Part shown: piece after piece, positions 37,070-44,790 of the stretch | Position numbering within the stretch: position 1 is the first letter of the stretch | How the letters are laid out: every line of letters begins with the position of its first letter | From: Flavobacterium muglaense | GTDB taxonomy: Bacteria > Bacteroidota > Bacteroidia > Flavobacteriales > Flavobacteriaceae | Assembly: GCF_014305155.1 (NCBI RefSeq) | Contig: NZ_JACRUK010000002.1 | Location: forward strand, 84,923 to 148,922 | Length of the DNA stretch: 64,000 nt | Reading direction: 5' to 3' | Position numbers and translations under genes: made by a program | Notes under the pieces: model-generated | Databases searched by the model: none | Told to the model about the DNA's origin: nothing | Seen by the model: only the letters and a program-made list of their open reading frames with translations

Positions 37070-39229
37070 ATGAAATCAATCGCAACTACAGTTATTCTAT
37101 TTTTTACCAGTTTTATTTTTGCGCAAGCGACCCTCTCGGGAACAGTAGTCGACAAAAAAGGGAATCCCATCGCAGGAGCCAATATCTTCATTGAAGGGAC
37201 CTATGACGGCGCAACAAGCGACAATACTGGTTTTTTCTCTTTCGATACAGATGCCAAAGGTGTTCAAACGCTAGTAGTAAGTTTTTTGATTTACGAAACA
37301 TCAAAAACAACAATAGACGTCGCTAATTTTAAAGGAAAAATCATCACATTAAAAGAAAGTTATAATGAACTGGATGCCGTAGTTATTTCGGCGGGAACTA
37401 TGGAGGCGGGTGATAAAGCGAAAGTCACCGTATTGAAAGCGTTGGATATTGTAACCACAGCAGGTTCTGCAGGAAATATTATTGCGGCTTTGCAAACCTT
37501 ACCAGGGACTCAAAGTGTAGGCGAAGATGGCCGTTTGTTTGTTCGCGGAGGCGAGGCCAATGAAACTCAAACTTTTGTAGATGGCTTGCGTGTGGCACAG
37601 CCTTACAATGCAACCATAGGGAATGTGCCTACTCGCGGACGTTTTTCTCCCTTTTTGTTTAACGGAATTGCATTATCTACCGGAGGTTATTCTGCCGAAT
37701 ATGGGGAAGCCTTATCTAGTGTGCTGTTATTGAATACCCAAGATGAGCCAGATCATAATAAAACCGAAATTTCTTTAATGACGGTAGGATTAGGAGTAGG
37801 GCATACCCAAAAATGGACAAAAAGCTCGTTGAGTTTAAATACGTCTTATGTTAATTTGGCGCCTTATCAAGCAGCAATACCACAAAATATTGATTGGAAC
37901 AGTCCGTATCAATCCTTGTCGGGAGAAATGGTCTACCGTTACCATTTCAATAGCGGAACCTTAAAATTATATGCTGCTTTTGACGCTTCAAAGTTTGATA
38001 TCAATCAGGAAAATATAAACGCGGTTAACAAAATAAGAGTAAATTTAAATAATGATAATGTGTACTTCAATACCTCCTACAAAGGATTTTTTGGAGCAAA
38101 CTGGCAAATTACAACTGGTATGAGTTATGGCTACAGCAAAAACAAAATTGGACTGAATCTCGACCAAGTCGCTAATGACGAGAATGCGGCACATTTTAAA
38201 TTAAAATTAAATAAAAAGTTTTCTAATTACTTCAAACTTTCTTTTGGTACGGATTATTTTGCGACACAATTTGATGAAAGTTTCAATCCAAGTACAGGAT
38301 CTACAAAGGCAAATGGTTACCATTCAAATATTGCTGCCGCCTTCACAGAAGCTGATATTCTGTTTTCGAATAAATGGGCCGCTAAGATTGGTATTCGTGC
38401 TTCTAATAACAGTTTATTGCAAGAAACCTCTATTTCGCCAAGAATTTCATTCGCTTATAAAGTGGCAAAAAATAGTCAGTTTTCTTTAGCCTACGGCGAT
38501 TTTACACAAAGTCCTTCTGTTGATTATATTAAATATTCAAAATACCATCAATTTGAAAGTGAAAAAGCAATACACTACATTTTGAACTTTCAATATGCCA
38601 AAGAAAGCCAAACTTTTAGAGCGGAAGCCTACTATAAAAATTACAATAATCTAGTAAAATACGACACACAAGCCATTGCTTATAATTCGGTTTTCAGTAA
38701 TAATGGGTCGGCTTTCGCCAAAGGAATAGATGTTTTTTGGAGAGATGGTAAACTAGTCAAGAATTTAGAATATTGGATTTCGTATTCGTACATCGACACC
38801 AAAAGAGATTATAAAAATTTTCCAACAGCAGTGACGCCCAATTTTGTCGCCGATCATACTTTATCGTTGGTAACTAAATATTTCATTACAGATTGGCGTT
38901 CGCAAGTTGGTTTTACAAATTTCTTCGCTTCGGGTCGTCCTTACAACAATCCAAACGAAACTCAATTCATGAACGGAAAAACCAAAGCCTTCAATAATTT
39001 AAGTTTCAACTGGGCGTATTTAATTAGCCAACAAAAGATCTTGTATTTCTCTGTTTCGAATGTTTTAGGAACTCAAAACGTATTTGGCTACGAGTATGCA
39101 AATAGTCCCAATGCATCTGGTACATACAACCGAAGAACAATAACTCCCACAGCTGATCGATTTTTCTTCGTAGGTTTCTTTTGGACTATTAGTCAAGACA
39201 AGAAAGAAAATAATTTGAAGAGTTTGTAA
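37070..39229 (+). CDS. TonB-dependent outer-membrane receptor with carboxypeptidase-like regulatory domain
   Basis: 719 residues from ATG at 37070 (MKSIATTVILFFTSFIFAQ, a signal peptide); a farther upstream TTG start is unnecessary. Residues about 20-100 are a carboxypeptidase-like regulatory domain (LSGTVVDKKGNPIAGANIFI). The plug follows (TLPGTQSVGEDGRLFVRGGEANETQTFVDG), then the beta-barrel. It ends in the barrel strand RFFFVGFFWTISQDK plus a short tail. No SusD partner follows, so this is not a SusCD pair; iron or other small-ligand uptake is possible but unproven. TACTTTTG at 37042-37049 could be the -7 box. Confidence 0.9.
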   Translation: MKSIATTVILFFTSFIFAQATLSGTVVDKKGNPIAGANIFIEGTYDGATSDNTGFFSFDTDAKGVQTLVVSFLIYETSKTTIDVANFKGKIITLKESYNELDAVVISAGTMEAGDKAKVTVLKALDIVTTAGSAGNIIAALQTLPGTQSVGEDGRLFVRGGEANETQTFVDGLRVAQPYNATIGNVPTRGRFSPFLFNGIALSTGGYSAEYGEALSSVLLLNTQDEPDHNKTEISLMTVGLGVGHTQKWTKSSLSLNTSYVNLAPYQAAIPQNIDWNSPYQSLSGEMVYRYHFNSGTLKLYAAFDASKFDINQENINAVNKIRVNLNNDNVYFNTSYKGFFGANWQITTGMSYGYSKNKIGLNLDQVANDENAAHFKLKLNKKFSNYFKLSFGTDYFATQFDESFNPSTGSTKANGYHSNIAAAFTEADILFSNKWAAKIGIRASNNSLLQETSISPRISFAYKVAKNSQFSLAYGDFTQSPSVDYIKYSKYHQFESEKAIHYILNFQYAKESQTFRAEAYYKNYNNLVKYDTQAIAYNSVFSNNGSAFAKGIDVFWRDGKLVKNLEYWISYSYIDTKRDYKNFPTAVTPNFVADHTLSLVTKYFITDWRSQVGFTNFFASGRPYNNPNETQFMNGKTKAFNNLSFNWAYLISQQKILYFSVSNVLGTQNVFGYEYANSPNASGTYNRRTITPTADRFFFVGFFWTISQDKKENNLKSL

Positions 39230-39423
39230 GTAGGTAATTATAATTTTAAAGAATCAGGATTCTGTCGTGTATCGTACAAGCGTAGAATTTCTATCCTTGT
39301 TGCAGTTTCTCTATAATAAAGCGTGTTTTGCTTGGTTATGACACATTTCCTTATTTGAAGTTCTGTATTTATAAAAGGGAATTGGTTTGGCGATTTTTGG
39401 ATTAGGTTGATGCATAAATCTAA

Positions 39424-39546
39424 CGTCTCGTGGCGTCAGTTGGGGATTTGGTTAGCCAAATGTATAAATTAAAGACAGAACTTCCAAGTGTAAAACCAAC
39501 TTTAAAGTTTGCCTAAAACCCCAATTGCGCCAAACCGATGTTAGCA
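39424..39546 (-). repeat. attC-like imperfect palindrome
   Basis: On the minus strand it starts TGCTAAC (39546-39540) and ends at GACG (39424), running into TTAG. The arms 39519-39544 and 39420-39445 are 26-bp imperfect inverted repeats. Both have CTAAC at the outer end and TTGGGG at the inner end, with mismatches between. The 73-nt centre contains a smaller hairpin, ATTTGG-TTAG-CCAAAT. The total of 123 bp lies in the known attC size range of about 57-141 bp. Confidence 0.65.
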
Positions 39547-39555
39547 GAAGTGTTT

Positions 39556-39969
39556 TTAGTTTGATTGAGGTTTGTAAGTCCATTTTCTATTTACAGCAAA
39601 ATCTCTAAGTTTTCCTGCTTTTTTTGTCTTTTGATTTTTACTTGAAACTTCAGAAAAATCAATATGACAATGACCATCAAATGGGTCATTATCTTCAACT
39701 GCAATTAATGGTTCTATAGAATTTATTTCTTCTACGGTAAGAGAAAGTACTCCGTAGGATGTGTATGAATTAACAAAATGATCAAATGATTCTTTTGGAC
39801 TAAATTTTTCGCCATTATATACGGATAATTTATCATCATCCTTTTCTGACGGTGTGAATGCCCCTGATGAAATTGTTATTTCATTTTCAGAAAAAGCTTG
39901 ATTTGAGACTATATCATTAACAACAAATGTTGGATGTATTTGTCTATGCAAAAGTGTTTTCTTTTCCAT
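39556..39969 (-). CDS. Unknown small protein, second gene of the cassette
   Basis: A 137-residue soluble protein, not recognised as a named family. Features: LLHRQIHPTFVVNDIVSNQA, AFTPSEKDDDKLSVYNG, YGVLSLTVEEINSIEPL, a His/Asp stretch DPFDGHCHIDFSEV, and a basic C-terminus with KKAGKLRDFAVNRKWTYKP. The HxHIDF stretch and the terminal W-Y-P look conserved in style, and I have an impression of similar proteins paired with a larger partner in other phyla, which I cannot verify here. Its start overlaps the upstream gene by 26 bp, so the two are translationally coupled. The attC-like palindrome begins 10 bp after its stop. Confidence 0.65.
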   Translation of the reverse strand: MEKKTLLHRQIHPTFVVNDIVSNQAFSENEITISSGAFTPSEKDDDKLSVYNGEKFSPKESFDHFVNSYTSYGVLSLTVEEINSIEPLIAVEDNDPFDGHCHIDFSEVSSKNQKTKKAGKLRDFAVNRKWTYKPQSN

Positions 39970-41095
39970 TAATATATATATCTATTAATTCATTTAATTT
40001 ATTCCATTCTTCTTTAGTATTCAAGGAAAGTTCACTTTCATATTCATCATTATCATTATAGTAGAAAAAGCTTGATTTCAGAGATTCTAATTGAATGTTA
40101 ATTACAATATTTATATCATTTTTCTGCCACTCTAATTGAATGTCACCATTTAGTTTCGGAAAAATAGCAGGAAGTGGTAAATTATTATTAAAATAGGAAT
40201 TAAAATAATTACCAAATATTGTTAATTTTTCTTTGTTTAATGATTTGCCTTGACCTTCATACCAATTATTTTCTAATTTTAGAAGATTATTAATACGTAA
40301 TGAAACATCAAGAGAATCCAAAACATCCATCGATTCAATTTCTTCAATTTTTGTTATTTTATCATGCCAATTGAATAGGGCAGTTCCCTTTAATGAGATA
40401 TAGGTTTTATTTTTATATTCATTAAAGGCTGTAAAAACAGTTTCCTTAATATTTTCAGTTAAAGGGCATTGAATTTTACCAAATTCAGTTTCGATAAAAA
40501 AAGTATTTGTTTCTTGATCTATTGCTGGAATTAATGAATATAATTTTATATTGTCTGTGTATTCTAGTTTTTGTTCTCTTGATAATAAAATCTTTTTTCT
40601 TGTGGTTTTATTCAATATTGCATTAGAACTTAATTTTGTATTATAATTATAGCCAAAATCGATTGATTCATCATCTAGTAAATTTTTACCAATTTTATTG
40701 AAAAAAGATAGATATTTACCATCTTCTTCTGAAGGTAAACCACCATCATTCACTGTCTCAATTATAGTAATTATTTTATCTTTAGCTTTTTCAAAATATG
40801 AAAAATTATCTAGGTTTTCTAAAGGAAGAGTTGAAGATAAAGACATAATACTAGCTATAACGAATTTTGGTATTGTACTACCTTCTTCAATATCAACTAA
40901 TTTTAAATAAACACCGTCCGTAAATCCCTTAGGCACTCTTTTTCTATTTAAATTTTCATCTAAATAAATTCCTTTTGCTACTTCAATAATTAAATCTTCT
41001 AAGGCTGTAAAATCTTCTAAAATACTAATAGGCATGCTGTGGTCCTCAAAACGAGAACCAGTTAATCTAGGTGCAATAAATATTTTATCTTCCAT
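39944..41095 (-). CDS. Unknown protein, first gene of the cassette
   Basis: A 383-residue soluble protein without signal peptide or membrane helices, not assigned to a family. The N-terminus MEDKIFIAPRLTGSRFEDHS is followed by ISILEDFTALEDLIIEVAKG, a Lys/Arg patch NRKRVPKGFTDGVYLKL, an acidic helical middle, an SH3-like beta segment (LKGTALFNWHDKITKIEEIE) and a C-terminal helix (WNKLNELIDIYINGK). It begins 84 bp inside the insert, with no TAnnTTTG promoter seen in the leader, as is usual for cassette genes. It overlaps the next gene by 26 bp. A function as toxin, defence or regulatory factor is possible but not shown. Confidence 0.68.
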   Translation of the reverse strand: MEDKIFIAPRLTGSRFEDHSMPISILEDFTALEDLIIEVAKGIYLDENLNRKRVPKGFTDGVYLKLVDIEEGSTIPKFVIASIMSLSSTLPLENLDNFSYFEKAKDKIITIIETVNDGGLPSEEDGKYLSFFNKIGKNLLDDESIDFGYNYNTKLSSNAILNKTTRKKILLSREQKLEYTDNIKLYSLIPAIDQETNTFFIETEFGKIQCPLTENIKETVFTAFNEYKNKTYISLKGTALFNWHDKITKIEEIESMDVLDSLDVSLRINNLLKLENNWYEGQGKSLNKEKLTIFGNYFNSYFNNNLPLPAIFPKLNGDIQLEWQKNDINIVINIQLESLKSSFFYYNDNDEYESELSLNTKEEWNKLNELIDIYINGKENTFA

Positions 41096-41282
41096 TATTT
41101 TTATAAAATAAACTTCGGCAAGTTAGTAAAAAAAAACTTCATTATTTTTTTATCAGTTTTTATTTAACATTTCTGCTAACTTGTCTATAAACTTAATACA
41201 CACAATATTATTCCAATGAATTTCTAAGTAGGCAAGAACTTTTGTTAAATCATCATCAGCAAACGACGACCATTTAATTGGT

Positions 41283-41525
41283 TTATACATACTTTTTTCT
41301 GAATTTGTCCATTATGGATTGATGGTCAATTCCTTGTTCAGCGTCCAATTCTGTTATAGCTATTAATAAACCATTTTGTTGTGCTTGGGACAATGAATTC
41401 CATTCTTCAATATCAGTTTCTTTATTCAAAAAATTAAAAAGTAAGCCATAAACTTGTTCCAATTTGGATTTGTCAAGTGTATCGATTTCTCGAAATAGTT
41501 TTAGTTTTATTTCAGCTGTACTCAT
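41283..41525 (-). CDS. Antitoxin of a RelE/ParE-type toxin-antitoxin pair
   Basis: An 80-residue helical protein, start MSTAEIKLKLFREIDTLDKS at 41525; the open frame extends upstream, but the promoter at 41540-41570 excludes earlier starts. Size, the helical heptads (LDKSKLEQVYGLLFNFLNK) and the C-terminal tail (HQSIMDKFRKKYV) are typical of Bacteroidota antitoxins that precede RelE/ParE toxins. Its stop overlaps the toxin start by 8 bp. The toxin gene is interrupted downstream, so this antitoxin is now orphaned. Confidence 0.8.
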   Translation of the reverse strand: MSTAEIKLKLFREIDTLDKSKLEQVYGLLFNFLNKETDIEEWNSLSQAQQNGLLIAITELDAEQGIDHQSIMDKFRKKYV

Positions 41526-41539
41526 GATCTTGTTTTTAT

Positions 41540-41570
41540 CAAAATTACAAAAAAAATCACGTAACAACAA
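41540..41570 (-). promoter_or_regulatory. Promoter of the toxin-antitoxin operon
   Basis: On the minus strand TTG (41570-41568), a 20-bp spacer and TAATTTTG (41547-41540) fit the Flavobacteriia consensus. Transcription would begin about 8 bp before the antitoxin start codon. Confidence 0.65.
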
Positions 41571-41723
41571 CTCATCCCTAAAATTCAACAGTTCAGTAAT
41601 AATAAGTTTTTAGACCCGTATATCTAGCCTACTTTTGAAATAGAAATAAACAAAGTTTTAATCATCAATAAAAAAACAATCAATCCTTAAACAATAAAAT
41701 AGTAATCTTAAAAATTAGAAATC

Positions 41724-42374
41724 ATGACAAAATTAATCACCGCATTCGCATTATTTATTATTACGTTAGTATCGGCACAAGGGCAACAAGCTGCAACGCC
41801 TGTAGCAGGAGGACAATTTGAACAAGGAATGGGAAAAGCCTTCGGACTATGGAAAGCGGGTAAAAACACAGAAGCTTCAGATTTATTCGAAAGAATCGCT
41901 GCCGCCGAACCTAGTAAATGGTTACCCAATTATTACGTAGCTTTGGTAAATACAACAACAGCTTTTCAAACGAAAGACAAAGAGCAAATCACGCTTTTGC
42001 TTGCCAAAGCACAAAATGCACTGGACGTAGAAATGGGAAAAGATCAAAATAATGCCGAATTGTACGTGATGCAAGCCATGATCAATACCGCTTGGATTGT
42101 GTATGACCCAATGACAAACGGACAAAAATTATCAGGACCTACGATGGGATTGTATGCAAAAGCGGAAGCAATTGCGCCCAATAATCCAAGAGTGGTGTTC
42201 TCAAAAGCCGAATTTGAAATTGGTGGAGCAAAGTTTTGGGGACAAGACACTAAACCAATGTGTACGCAAATTGATAAAGCCATCGCACTTTTTGCTACTT
42301 TTAAACCAGAAACAGCTTTCGCTCCAAGTTGGGGATTAGATAGAGCAATCGAAGCTCAAAAGAATTGTAAATAA
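41724..42374 (+). CDS. Exported TPR-like protein
   Basis: 216 residues with signal peptide MTKLITAFALFIITLVSAQ. The mature part is helical with tetratricopeptide-type spacing: AFGLWKAGKNTEASDLFERI, NYYVALVNTTTAF, YAKAEAIAPNNPRVVFSKAE. Two Cys (MCTQID, QKNCK) lie near the C-terminus and may form a disulphide. Function unknown; probably periplasmic. It precedes a LytS-type kinase by 7 bp and so probably belongs to the same transcript as the 2TM/LytTR cluster. TACTTTTG at 41630-41637 may be its -7 box. Confidence 0.75.
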   Translation: MTKLITAFALFIITLVSAQGQQAATPVAGGQFEQGMGKAFGLWKAGKNTEASDLFERIAAAEPSKWLPNYYVALVNTTTAFQTKDKEQITLLLAKAQNALDVEMGKDQNNAELYVMQAMINTAWIVYDPMTNGQKLSGPTMGLYAKAEAIAPNNPRVVFSKAEFEIGGAKFWGQDTKPMCTQIDKAIALFATFKPETAFAPSWGLDRAIEAQKNCK

Positions 42375-42381
42375 GTAAGTA

Positions 42382-43725
42382 ATGAAACTAAGTAGATTAT
42401 TAAAAGAGTTGCCAAGGGCACTTATCATATCCTTCGTGATTTTTCTCGTCTTGACAATCATTCCAGTTTTAAACGGCGGAATCATAACATTCAATAACAG
42501 TTTAAAAGTTAGTTTCTTGTACATCATGCTTTATGGCTTGAGTTTGTATTATGCAAATGCCATTTTGTATATGTTCTTGGATACTTTTTTTGAAAAAGGA
42601 AAATATAGTTTTAAAAGAACCTTAGTTGGGTTTTCAAGTTCATTGGTACTTACGTTAATTGTGATTTTCCTACTGCGCATTTTTGAAGATGTTATTATCG
42701 AAGGGCGCACTTTTACTGAATTTATAAATTATGAGTCGCCTTCTAATTATGTAGTAGCGCTGGTTGTTTCGTTTTTTGTTTTACTAGGTATTCACGGCTT
42801 GTATTTTTACAAATCATATAATGAAAACAAAGTTAAGGAACAGAAGATTATTGCAGGAACGGCTTCGGCTAAATTTGAAAGCTTAAAAAACCAAATCGAT
42901 CCTCATTTTCTTTTTAATAGCTTAAATGTACTAAGTTCTTTAATCGAAGAAAATCCCGAAAATGCACAACGATTCACTACTTCATTGTCGAAGATTTACC
43001 GCTATGTGCTAGAGCAAAAAGATAAAGATTTAGTTTCAGTAGAGGAGGAGTTGGCTTTCGCCAAAACGTACATGAATCTCTTGAAAATGCGATTTGAAAA
43101 CAGCTTGTTTTATGAATTGCCTAATAATATCAGTAATCCCGAAGCTAGAGTGGTGCCGCTATCCTTGCAACTACTGCTGGAGAATACGGTGAAGCACAAT
43201 GTGGTTAGTGAAAAACGTCCTTTGCACATTAGGATTTATATGAAAGACGGTTATTTGACAGTCGAAAATGATTTTCAAAAGAAAGAAGTTTTACAAAGTA
43301 GACAAGGTGTGGGATTGCAAAACATCATCAATCGCTACGGACTGGTTACTAAAAGAAAAGTACTTATTGAGCAAACCGAAAAAATATTTGCAGTCAAACT
43401 GCCAGTGTTAACAAAACAAATAGCAACTATGGAAATATCAGCAGATTATGGCGAGAAAAACGCCTATTATAGAGCAAAGAAAAGAGTAGAGGAACTAAAA
43501 GGTTTTTATGGAAACTTAATATCTTATTGTTGCGTGATTCCCATTATTGTTTTTATTAATTTAAAATTTTCACCGCAATTTCATTGGTTTTGGTTCTCTG
43601 CTGGAGGTTGGGGTTTTGGAGTAATTATGCACGCTTTTAAAGTGTTTGGGATTAGTCCCAATTGGGAAGAAAGAAAAATTCAAGAGATTTTAAATAAATC
43701 AGATACCAATAAAACCTGGAAATAA
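42382..43725 (+). CDS. LytS/YehU-type sensor histidine kinase fused to a C-terminal 2TM domain
   Basis: 447 residues. Four N-terminal transmembrane helices (residues ~15-145) precede the histidine kinase domain. The phospho-acceptor His is in LKNQIDPHFLFNSLNVLSSL, the ATPase region includes LSLQLLLENTVKHNVVSE, and GVGLQNIINRYGL is the Gly-rich lid. Residues about 355-447 are an added 2TM module: AYYRAKKRVEELKGFYGNLIS, two helices, HAFKVFGISPNWEERKIQEIL. The same module recurs as three separate proteins directly downstream. Its stop overlaps the next start by 1 bp (TAATG). The LytTR regulator at 44791 is the probable partner. Confidence 0.9.
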   Translation: MKLSRLLKELPRALIISFVIFLVLTIIPVLNGGIITFNNSLKVSFLYIMLYGLSLYYANAILYMFLDTFFEKGKYSFKRTLVGFSSSLVLTLIVIFLLRIFEDVIIEGRTFTEFINYESPSNYVVALVVSFFVLLGIHGLYFYKSYNENKVKEQKIIAGTASAKFESLKNQIDPHFLFNSLNVLSSLIEENPENAQRFTTSLSKIYRYVLEQKDKDLVSVEEELAFAKTYMNLLKMRFENSLFYELPNNISNPEARVVPLSLQLLLENTVKHNVVSEKRPLHIRIYMKDGYLTVENDFQKKEVLQSRQGVGLQNIINRYGLVTKRKVLIEQTEKIFAVKLPVLTKQIATMEISADYGEKNAYYRAKKRVEELKGFYGNLISYCCVIPIIVFINLKFSPQFHWFWFSAGGWGFGVIMHAFKVFGISPNWEERKIQEILNKSDTNKTWK

Positions 43726-44054
43726 TGATAGAAATAAATCAGAATAGCTATGAAGAAAATCAGGTTTTTGAAATAGCACGCAAAAAGGTTCAGAAATTAA
43801 AATCGTTTTACATTCATTTTTTTATCTATGCAATTGGTTTAACCTTTTTTATATTGAAAGAATATTTTGAAATAAGTTTTAATATTTTCCCACTCAATCA
43901 GCTTAACTTTTTTGTTATGGCCATTTGGACCACAGCTTTTTTGATCACTTTAGTTGATACGGTTGTTAGTTTTGCTGTTTTTGGAAAAAAATGGGAAGAT
44001 CGAAAATTAGAAAGTATTATGAATGCCAATAATAAAACGCAAAAATGGAAATAG
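43725..44054 (+). CDS. 2TM domain-containing protein (first)
   Basis: A 109-residue membrane protein. The pattern is ARKKVQKLKSFYIHFFIYA, two hydrophobic helices, then FGKKWEDRKLESIM, which is the 2TM domain also fused to the upstream kinase. The start overlaps the kinase stop by one base, giving tight translational coupling. Function unknown; it may modulate or dimerise with the kinase in the inner membrane. Confidence 0.83.
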   Translation: MIEINQNSYEENQVFEIARKKVQKLKSFYIHFFIYAIGLTFFILKEYFEISFNIFPLNQLNFFVMAIWTTAFLITLVDTVVSFAVFGKKWEDRKLESIMNANNKTQKWK

Positions 44055-44056
44055 TC

Positions 44057-44368
44057 ATGGAAAATAGATATGAGAATGACGATCGCTATTACAAAGCTAG
44101 AAAGCGCGTCGATGAAATAAAAGGTTTTTATGGAAATTTGATAAGTTATGTTGCAGTGAACTTAGGCCTTTTGGTACTTAATTTAGTGACATCTCCAGAG
44201 TATTTATGGTTTTTTTGGCCTCTACTAGGTTGGGGTTTAGGCGTGTTGATTCATGGAATGAAAGTCTTTAATTTTATGCCATTTCTAGGTAAGGATTGGG
44301 AACAACAAAAGATCAAGGAATTCATGGAAAAGGAAAAGGAAAACGAGCAAAAAAGAAATTGGCAATAA
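44057..44368 (+). CDS. 2TM domain-containing protein (second)
   Basis: 103 residues from ATG 44057 (MENRYENDDRYYKARKRVDE); an ATG at 44045 inside the previous gene is also possible. The sequence YKARKRVDEIKGFYGNLISY, two helices with LWFFWPLLGWGLGVLIHGMK, and GKDWEQQKIKEFMEKE resemble the domain fused to the kinase more closely than the first 2TM protein does. It ends in a charged tail. Confidence 0.83.
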   Translation: MENRYENDDRYYKARKRVDEIKGFYGNLISYVAVNLGLLVLNLVTSPEYLWFFWPLLGWGLGVLIHGMKVFNFMPFLGKDWEQQKIKEFMEKEKENEQKRNWQ

Positions 44369-44383
44369 TCTAAACATAAAAAA

Positions 44384-44737
44384 ATGGGACGATATAGTAG
44401 AAATAAGTACGATAGTTACGGTCTAGATGAAAACAATCCAGATGCACGCTACAATTTGGCATACAAAAGAATGAAGCGAATTAAAGGCTTCTATGTTCAT
44501 TTATTAATTTATGTATTAGTAAACGGTTATAGTTTGGCTTCGGTTTTTAATAACAGCATTTTTGGCGACGCCGTATTCTGGAAATGGAATACTTGGAGCA
44601 CGGTTTTCTTTTGGGGAATCGGATTAACGGCACACGGATTATCTGTTTTTGGTCGTGATTTGTTTTTTGGAGCAGATTGGGAAGAAAAGAAAATTAAAGA
44701 GTTTATGGATAAGGGTAAAAATGAGAAATGGGAATAA
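44384..44737 (+). CDS. 2TM domain-containing protein (third)
   Basis: 117 residues. A polar N-terminus (MGRYSRNKYDSYGLDENNPD) precedes the module AYKRMKRIKGFYVHLLIYVL, two helices with TVFFWGIGLTAHGLSVFG, then GADWEEKKIKEFMDKG. It lies 15 bp after the second 2TM gene and 53 bp before the LytTR regulator, in one directional cluster. Confidence 0.83.
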   Translation: MGRYSRNKYDSYGLDENNPDARYNLAYKRMKRIKGFYVHLLIYVLVNGYSLASVFNNSIFGDAVFWKWNTWSTVFFWGIGLTAHGLSVFGRDLFFGADWEEKKIKEFMDKGKNEKWE

Positions 44738-44790
44738 ATAAAGTTTAAAATGTAACTACACTATTCTATTCACCTGCAACGATTAACTAC

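Larger units (their letters stand above)
39424..41179 (-). mobile_element. Integron-cassette-like insert carrying two unknown genes
   Basis: The limits are set by in-frame restoration of the toxin. On the minus strand the insert begins TTAGCAGAAATG after a G and ends GAGACG before TTAGAT. The pre-insertion site is G^TTAGAT, a match to the integron core GTTRRRY. Order on the minus strand: boundary, 84-bp leader, two overlapping genes in one direction, then a 123-bp imperfect palindrome at the 3' end. The right-hand boundary G^TTAGCA is repeated at the palindrome as TGCTAAC (its complement), as expected if a circular form was opened at G^TT. No integrase or transposase is inside. A transposon with a 4- to 5-bp target duplication is the main alternative. 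Confidence 0.7.
39238..41290 (-). pseudogene. RelE/ParE-type toxin gene interrupted by a 1.76-kb insert
   Basis: The N-terminal part starts at ATG 41290, overlapping the antitoxin stop by 8 bp, and runs MYKPIKWSSFADDDLTKVLA to KFIDK (37 codons, to 41180). It then enters foreign sequence (LAEMLNKN, stop at 41153). The C-terminal part is 39423-39238: LDLCINLIQKSPNQFPFINT, QIRKCVITKQNTLYYRE, IEILRLYDTRQNPDSLKL and TAA. Joining 41180 directly to 39423 keeps the frame and gives a 98-residue toxin whose IRKCVxTKxNTLxYR and LRxxDTRQNP blocks match the RelE/ParE family. The toxin is therefore inactivated while its antitoxin is intact. Confidence 0.9.

Noticed and set aside
41119..41182. CAAGTTAG...CTAACTTG as a second attC-like site at the other end of the insert
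   Set aside because: Only 8-bp arms around a 48-bp AT-rich spacer, and half of one arm is toxin coding sequence; chance is likely.
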